Of a DNA stretch of 58,132 bases, positions 53,713 to 58,132 are shown piece by piece. Position numbers and translations under genes: made by a program. Each line of letters opens with the position of its first letter. Positions within the stretch are counted from its first letter, which is position 1. The notes under the pieces were generated by a model. That model was not told the DNA's origin and searched no databases. It saw only the letters and a program-made list of their open reading frames with translations. The stretch is taken from NCBI GenBank assembly GCA_013298075.1, contig JAAFJG010000026.1:1-58132 (forward strand), written 5' to 3'. The DNA is from Cytophagales bacterium. Lineage in GTDB: Bacteria > Bacteroidota > Bacteroidia > Cytophagales > Microscillaceae.

Positions 53713-54957
53713 TTATTTTTTTAGTTTTTTGAGTGTAATTTTTTCAGCATTTGCGGGTTTTGATACCAAGACTTGGTCTTTTTCAGTCAATCCTTCTATA
53801 ATAATAATTTCATTATCATTTGTTTTTCCGACTTTTACTTGTTGTTTGATATATGAACTTCCTTCTTTTTTGAAGACATACACCATATTTTTTTCGTTAT
53901 GAATTGTTTCCAAAGGCACAAAAACAGCATTTTCAATGACTTCAGAAGTAATCATATTTGCCGTAGTCATAGCGGGCAAAAGTGTTGTATCTTTTTGGTC
54001 AATTTGTATATTTACCTCAAAAACTTTAGAATCAGAATTAGGTTTTTGCTCGCCTACATTGGCTACATTGATTACTTTTCCTGAGAATTTTTTATCAGGA
54101 AACGCATCTAAACCTATTTTTACTAATTGGTCTTTTTTTAGTTTTTGAATATCGACTTCACTAATATAAGTTTTGGAAACCATCACAGACATATCAGGCA
54201 AAGTAGCCACCACAGGATCCCAAGTGCTGATTTGTGAACCTTCTCGTTTTTTTTGTCCATTCCAATCTCGCGCATAAATCATCATTCCATCTTCGGGTGC
54301 GGAGATTTGAAACTTTTTTAATAATTCTTGAATAAAATCTACTTTTGATTTGGCAGTATTGAGATTGGCGGCTGCCTCTTGCATTTTTGCGATAGATTTA
54401 TCTTTTTGAACTTCGTAATTTTGAGAAGTTTGTTTGAAATTTCGGACTGCTTTTTCTAATTCAATTTCTGCTTGTCTGATAGTGGCAGGTGGTTCGTATT
54501 TAGATTGTTGCAAAATGATTTTTTTTTCTTCTTGTCCAAATTTTAAATTGACCAATTCATCACGTAATTTACGCAAATCGAGGGCTGTATCTAATTGAAT
54601 TTGAGAAAATTGGGACATTGCTTTGTCTAATTCGCCTTGTCTTTCTTTTAATTTTCCCACAATTTCAGAGCCATCTAACGAGCCAATCATATCTCCTTTT
54701 TTTACCACTGTGCCTTCTGGAATCATGTTAGCAATTTTTATATTCCAAACGCCCACCGTATTTATTCCTTGTGGACCTCTGATATCTAAGGAATTTTTGG
54801 CAAATAATTCGCCTGTAGAAGTGACAGAAACAACAAATTTTCCTTTTTTTACATTGACAAACACTTCTTTTTGGGCAATAATTCCATTAAAAAAGAAATA
54901 ATAAATGCCTGCAAGTCCTGCAATAATGATTACCAAAACAACAATTTTATTTCGCAT
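53713..54957 (-). CDS. Efflux periplasmic adaptor (HlyD/MacA-like)
   Basis: 414 residues. An N-terminal membrane anchor (IVVLVIIIAGLAGIYYFFF) is followed by the lipoyl domain (VSVTSTGELFAKNSLDIRGP), and the helical hairpin spans residues 90-200 (KERQGELDKAMSQFSQIQLD region). The beta-barrel domain follows (VSKTYISEVDIQKLKKDQLV, then IGLDAFPDKKFSGKVINVAN), with a last domain ending in LVSKPANAEKITLKKLKK. It links the inner-membrane permease to TolC. It is the first gene of the operon and has a good promoter upstream. Confidence 0.9.
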   Translation of the reverse strand: MRNKIVVLVIIIAGLAGIYYFFFNGIIAQKEVFVNVKKGKFVVSVTSTGELFAKNSLDIRGPQGINTVGVWNIKIANMIPEGTVVKKGDMIGSLDGSEIVGKLKERQGELDKAMSQFSQIQLDTALDLRKLRDELVNLKFGQEEKKIILQQSKYEPPATIRQAEIELEKAVRNFKQTSQNYEVQKDKSIAKMQEAAANLNTAKSKVDFIQELLKKFQISAPEDGMMIYARDWNGQKKREGSQISTWDPVVATLPDMSVMVSKTYISEVDIQKLKKDQLVKIGLDAFPDKKFSGKVINVANVGEQKPNSDSKVFEVNIQIDQKDTTLLPAMTTANMITSEVIENAVFVPLETIHNEKNMVYVFKKEGSSYIKQQVKVGKTNDNEIIIIEGLTEKDQVLVSKPANAEKITLKKLKK

Positions 54958-54970
54958 AAGATTTTTTTTG

Positions 54971-55001
54971 CAAATATATTCTAAATATAGAAAAAACCAA
55001 A
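54971..55001 (-). promoter_or_regulatory. Promoter of the adaptor-permease-TolC operon
   Basis: On the minus strand: TTTG (54998-55001), 19-bp spacer, TATATTTG (54971-54978), 13 bp before the adaptor ATG at 54957. Confidence 0.75.
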
Positions 55002-55051
55002 AAATATCTTTACTTTTTAACTTTATTTAACTTTTTTTAATTCTTAATTTT

Positions 55052-56488
55052 TTATGATGTTTTATGTGGAAAAACGTTTAATTTTTTTGCTTCTTTGAGC
55101 ATAAATTCATATCCTTTTTCGTATTCATTAGGAATAATTCCGTCTAAAATTGCTTCCCGCAAAGCCATTTTTATAATACCAACTTCTCTACAAGGTTGTA
55201 AATTAAAAATTTCCATAATCATTTCGCCTGTAATAATAGGTTGAAAACTACGCAAATGGTCTTTTTCTTCTACTTCTTGTAATCTTTTTTCTAATTTATC
55301 GAGATTTTTAAGATGTTTTTGTACTTTGTCATGATTTTTTGAGGTAATATCGGCTCTACATAATTTTAATAACGCCTCCAAATCTTCTCCCGCATCAAAT
55401 AAAAGTCTTCGAATGGCTGAATCTGTAATTTCATCTCTGACCAAAGGAATTGGTCTGAGGTGCATTCGCACTAATTTTTGGACAAATTTCATTTTTGCGT
55501 CCATAGGCAATTTCATATTTCTGAAAATAATCGGAGTCATTTTTGCTCCTTTTTCTTCGTGTCCATGAAAAGTCCAGCCTGCTTTTTTATCAAATCTTTT
55601 GGTGGCAGGTTTTGCAATATCGTGTAAAATAGCCGCCCAACGTAACCATAAATCATTAGACATACCACAAACATTGTCCAAAACTTGTAAAGTATGGAAA
55701 AAATTATCTTTGTGTCCTTTGCCATCTAAAGTTTCAACTCCTTGTAATTCTACTAATTCAGGAAAAATCAAATGTAATAATTCGCCATAATACAACAATT
55801 TAAAACCATAAGAAGGTACATCTGCCAAAATTATTTTATTCAATTCTTCGGTAATTCTTTCTTGTGAAATAATAGAAATACGTTCTTTATTAGCAATAAT
55901 AGAATCAAAAGTAATTGGGTGAATATCAAATTTTAACTGTGTGGCAAATCGAACCGCTCGCATCATACGCAATGGATCATCAGAAAAAGTAATATCAGGG
56001 GCAAGCGGAGTGCGAATAATTTTTTTTCGCATATCCGAAAGTCCATCAAAAGGGTCTATCAAATCTCCAAAAGTATCTTTATTGAGGCTGATAGCCAAAG
56101 CATTGATAGTAAAATCTCGTCTATTTTGGTCATCTTCTAATGTTCCATCTTCTACGATTGGTTTTCTGGAATCGCGTTGATAAGATTCTTTTCTTGCTCC
56201 TACAAATTCGACTTGCCATTCTCCTGCTCTACACATAGCCGTTCCGAAGCTTTTAAAAACAACTACTTCAGGTTTATATTGATATTTTTGGGCATATATT
56301 TCTGCAAATTTTTCTGCTAAGGCAATGCCACTTCCCACACAAACGACATCAATATCATTACAAGGGCGTTGCAAAATCCAATCTCTGACTAATCCACCGA
56401 CTAAATAAGTAGGTAAGTTTAATTGTTGTCCACTTTGAGCCAACAATTCAAAAACAACTGCTTGCGACAAAGTTTCTTTAAAATTCAT
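55052..56488 (-). CDS. cca: CCA tRNA nucleotidyltransferase with HD domain
   Basis: 478 residues, class II poly(A) polymerase/CCA-adding type. The nucleotidyltransferase core YLVGGLVRDWILQRPCNDID contains the GG...R and DID metal motif. RKPIVEDGTLEDDQNRRDFT carries the second Asp and the RRDFTINAL motif. DPLRMMRAVRFATQLKFDI forms the neck. The HD domain includes RWAAILHDIAKPATK and FHGHEEKGAKM with His/Asp residues. It adds or repairs CCA at tRNA 3' ends. Length is normal for Bacteroidota forms with the HD phosphohydrolase. It stands alone. Confidence 0.95.
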   Translation of the reverse strand: MNFKETLSQAVVFELLAQSGQQLNLPTYLVGGLVRDWILQRPCNDIDVVCVGSGIALAEKFAEIYAQKYQYKPEVVVFKSFGTAMCRAGEWQVEFVGARKESYQRDSRKPIVEDGTLEDDQNRRDFTINALAISLNKDTFGDLIDPFDGLSDMRKKIIRTPLAPDITFSDDPLRMMRAVRFATQLKFDIHPITFDSIIANKERISIISQERITEELNKIILADVPSYGFKLLYYGELLHLIFPELVELQGVETLDGKGHKDNFFHTLQVLDNVCGMSNDLWLRWAAILHDIAKPATKRFDKKAGWTFHGHEEKGAKMTPIIFRNMKLPMDAKMKFVQKLVRMHLRPIPLVRDEITDSAIRRLLFDAGEDLEALLKLCRADITSKNHDKVQKHLKNLDKLEKRLQEVEEKDHLRSFQPIITGEMIMEIFNLQPCREVGIIKMALREAILDGIIPNEYEKGYEFMLKEAKKLNVFPHKTS

Positions 56489-56593
56489 GGTATTATAAAT
56501 AAATTTTACTTGATGTTGATGTAATAAAATTTTGGTTTGTGCAAATTTAAGAAAAAAAAATTATTTTTCAAAAAATGTAGTTATATCTTATAA

Positions 56594-56639
56594 AAAAACA
56601 CCCAATAACTTTTTTTAATTTTTGTTATTGAGTGTTTTT
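56594..56639. terminator. Terminator between cca and the SusD gene
   Basis: AAAAACACCCAATAAC pairs with GTTATTGAGTGTTTTT (one mismatch, 14-nt loop). It lies 30 bp past the SusD stop codon on the minus strand. Confidence 0.8.
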
Positions 56640-56668
56640 GAGAGAGAAAATTTATAAACTTATTATGA

Positions 56669-58132
56669 TTAGTTTTGTACCATGGCAGGATTATTATCTA
56701 ATTCTGCTTGTGGAATAGGCCAAACATAATTTTGTGCAGCAGTTGTTATAGTTCCTCGAAAAGGTAATTGTAGTCTTGTAATATCAATAGAGCGAATTCC
56801 TTCTCCAAAAAATTCAATACGTCTTTCAAGTAATATAGCATTTACTAAGGCTGCAGATGTTGCCAAACCCGCAGAAGTATAAGCAGAACCACTTGATCTT
56901 GTACGTACTGCATTCAATAATGCCAATGCTGTAGCATCAACTCCTGCCATATTTTCACGTGCTAACGCTTCTGCATAACTCAATAAAACTTCTGAGTAAC
57001 GCATCACAGGCACAAAATCTATTGGAGGAGGAGTATTACGATATTTAAAACACCATCTACCTGCAGAAGCTGCCGGGGTCGTTACTAAAATTGTTAAACT
57101 TGTATAACGTGCATCGGTTGTTGGTGCAAATGCTGGATTACTAATAATACCCGCTGCATCAAATCGATACTCAGCTGCTCCACCCGAAATATTACCTGGT
57201 AAATAATACCCTGCTAATGCGTTTTGAGTTCCCGGTACGTCAGCACTTGACATTGGCATAGATAATATACTTTCTGCTGCTGTATAAGGAGTACTAAAAA
57301 CACTTAATATATTAGGGGCTAAGCTAAACATTACTCCTGATGTAGAAGAAAATGGAGCAGTGGTTTGCCCTACTATTCTTGCTGCTTCAGTTAAAACATT
57401 TGCATAATTACCCATTACCAAATAAACACGAACTTTAAACGCAATGACAGAATTTCTATGCATGCGAGTAGTATTCAATAATGGTGATCCATTGTCTAGT
57501 GGTAAATTTAGTTCAGCAAAGTTTAAGTCAGCTAAAATTTGAGTATATACAGCAGCCACAGTACTTCTTGCTAACGATACACCTGAATCGGTTGTATTAG
57601 CAGTTAATCGCAAAGGTAAACCTGGATTATTTCCACTATTCAACGAAAAAGGACGACAATATAATTGTGAGAGATAAAAATAAGCCATAGCACGAATAGT
57701 TCTTGCTTCTGCGCGACATTGATTTGCTTCTGCATCTGTTATAATACCAGGATTATCATCTAATCCTTTCAAAAACACATTCACTCTATTGATAGTGGCA
57801 TATCCTGCAGACCAAGCATTAGTCACTTCTGCATTACTTGGCGCTTGTGAATGATTCCAAGCAAACAAACCCGTTACCCCGTTATTAGTTCGGTTTTGAA
57901 AATCTTCGCCTCTTACATCAAGGTACATTTGCATTCTACCTCCTAAAAAATTTCCAGATTTTAAACCTGCATAGAGTCCATTGACTTGTGCTAATATTCT
58001 ACCGCGCGTATCAAATACACTATTTAAATCTGGTAATTGTGTGATAGGCTTAGGCTCTAATAAATCGGTACAAGAAATCATCACATTTGTAATTAACAAT
58101 AATGTGGCTATTTTTATACCATAATATATATA
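56669..58132 (-). CDS. SusD/RagB family lipoprotein, 5' end beyond the window
   Basis: At least 487 residues. The frame is still open at the window edge (base 58132). The visible start YGIKIATLLLITNVMISC is the rest of a lipoprotein signal, with Cys at the end of its lipobox, followed by TDLLEPKPITQLPD. A TTG at 58099 is not the real start. SusD features are seen: YATINRVNVFLKGLDDNPG, ARTIRAMAYFYLSQLYCRPF, RYSEVLLSYAEALARENM and LLERRIEFFGEGIRSIDITR. The SusC partner should lie just outside the window, upstream on the minus strand. Ligand unknown. Confidence 0.93.
   Translation of the reverse strand, partial: YIYYGIKIATLLLITNVMISCTDLLEPKPITQLPDLNSVFDTRGRILAQVNGLYAGLKSGNFLGGRMQMYLDVRGEDFQNRTNNGVTGLFAWNHSQAPSNAEVTNAWSAGYATINRVNVFLKGLDDNPGIITDAEANQCRAEARTIRAMAYFYLSQLYCRPFSLNSGNNPGLPLRLTANTTDSGVSLARSTVAAVYTQILADLNFAELNLPLDNGSPLLNTTRMHRNSVIAFKVRVYLVMGNYANVLTEAARIVGQTTAPFSSTSGVMFSLAPNILSVFSTPYTAAESILSMPMSSADVPGTQNALAGYYLPGNISGGAAEYRFDAAGIISNPAFAPTTDARYTSLTILVTTPAASAGRWCFKYRNTPPPIDFVPVMRYSEVLLSYAEALARENMAGVDATALALLNAVRTRSSGSAYTSAGLATSAALVNAILLERRIEFFGEGIRSIDITRLQLPFRGTITTAAQNYVWPIPQAELDNNPAMVQN

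Overview
The window is low-GC DNA from a member of the Bacteroidota, probably Cytophagales-like. Signs of this are SusC/SusD outer-membrane pairs, a DUF4270 lipoprotein beside glmS, many lipoproteins with short lipoboxes, TPR proteins, upstream regions with TTTG-N(18-20)-TANNTTTG promoters, and an almost complete lack of Shine-Dalgarno sequences. No rRNA, tRNA, CRISPR array or intact transposase was found. Genus and chromosome position cannot be fixed from the sequence alone.

Layout. 0-6.7 kb: a decayed DNA methyltransferase tail, a glycosyltransferase/FkbM methyltransferase pair, a CcmF-type haem lyase and a long AT-rich gap holding a 343-bp inverted-repeat element. 6.7-11.1 kb: a SusC/SusD nutrient-uptake pair. 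11.1-17.5 kb: TetR regulator, a degenerate TPR histidine kinase, ferredoxin, purN, a DUF1003 membrane protein and an O-methyltransferase. 17.5-22 kb: a probable operon of GT5-domain protein, DUF4270 lipoprotein, glmS, ridA and O-methyltransferase. 22.7-28 kb: an AGCS amino-acid/Na+ symporter, then small minus-strand genes: DUF2452, a repetitive lipoprotein, a bacterial Vms1/ANKZF1-like (VLRF1) protein, a TPR protein and an orphan RiPP precursor with a doubled NHLP leader. 28.1-30.7 kb: a two-gene ABC-ATPase/TOPRIM (RloA/RloB-like) module flanked by 68-bp direct repeats and palindromes; this is the best candidate for an acquired defence cassette. 30.7-42.8 kb: ogt, DUF2461, a large NtrY-like kinase, an aminotransferase with a BlaI-like repressor, peptide deformylase with a SiaC-like protein, secreted proteins and a NosL-like lipoprotein. 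42.9-58.1 kb: dnaK, a TPR protein with CoA-transferase subunit A, an acetyltransferase, an M20 amidohydrolase, gapdh, an efflux operon (adaptor, MacB-type permease, TolC) without its ATPase, CCA-adding enzyme and a SusD gene cut by the window edge.

Intergenic DNA is crowded with miniature inverted-repeat elements. At least four families are present (called A, B, C and D here), plus a dispersed repeat E. In one place three families are nested (36.49-36.99 kb). None carries a transposase, so their mobilising enzymes, if any, lie elsewhere in the genome.

The observations most worth following are the RloAB-like cassette with its duplicated promoter-bearing flanks, the orphan NHLP-type RiPP precursor, the bacterial VLRF1 protein and the nested miniature elements.
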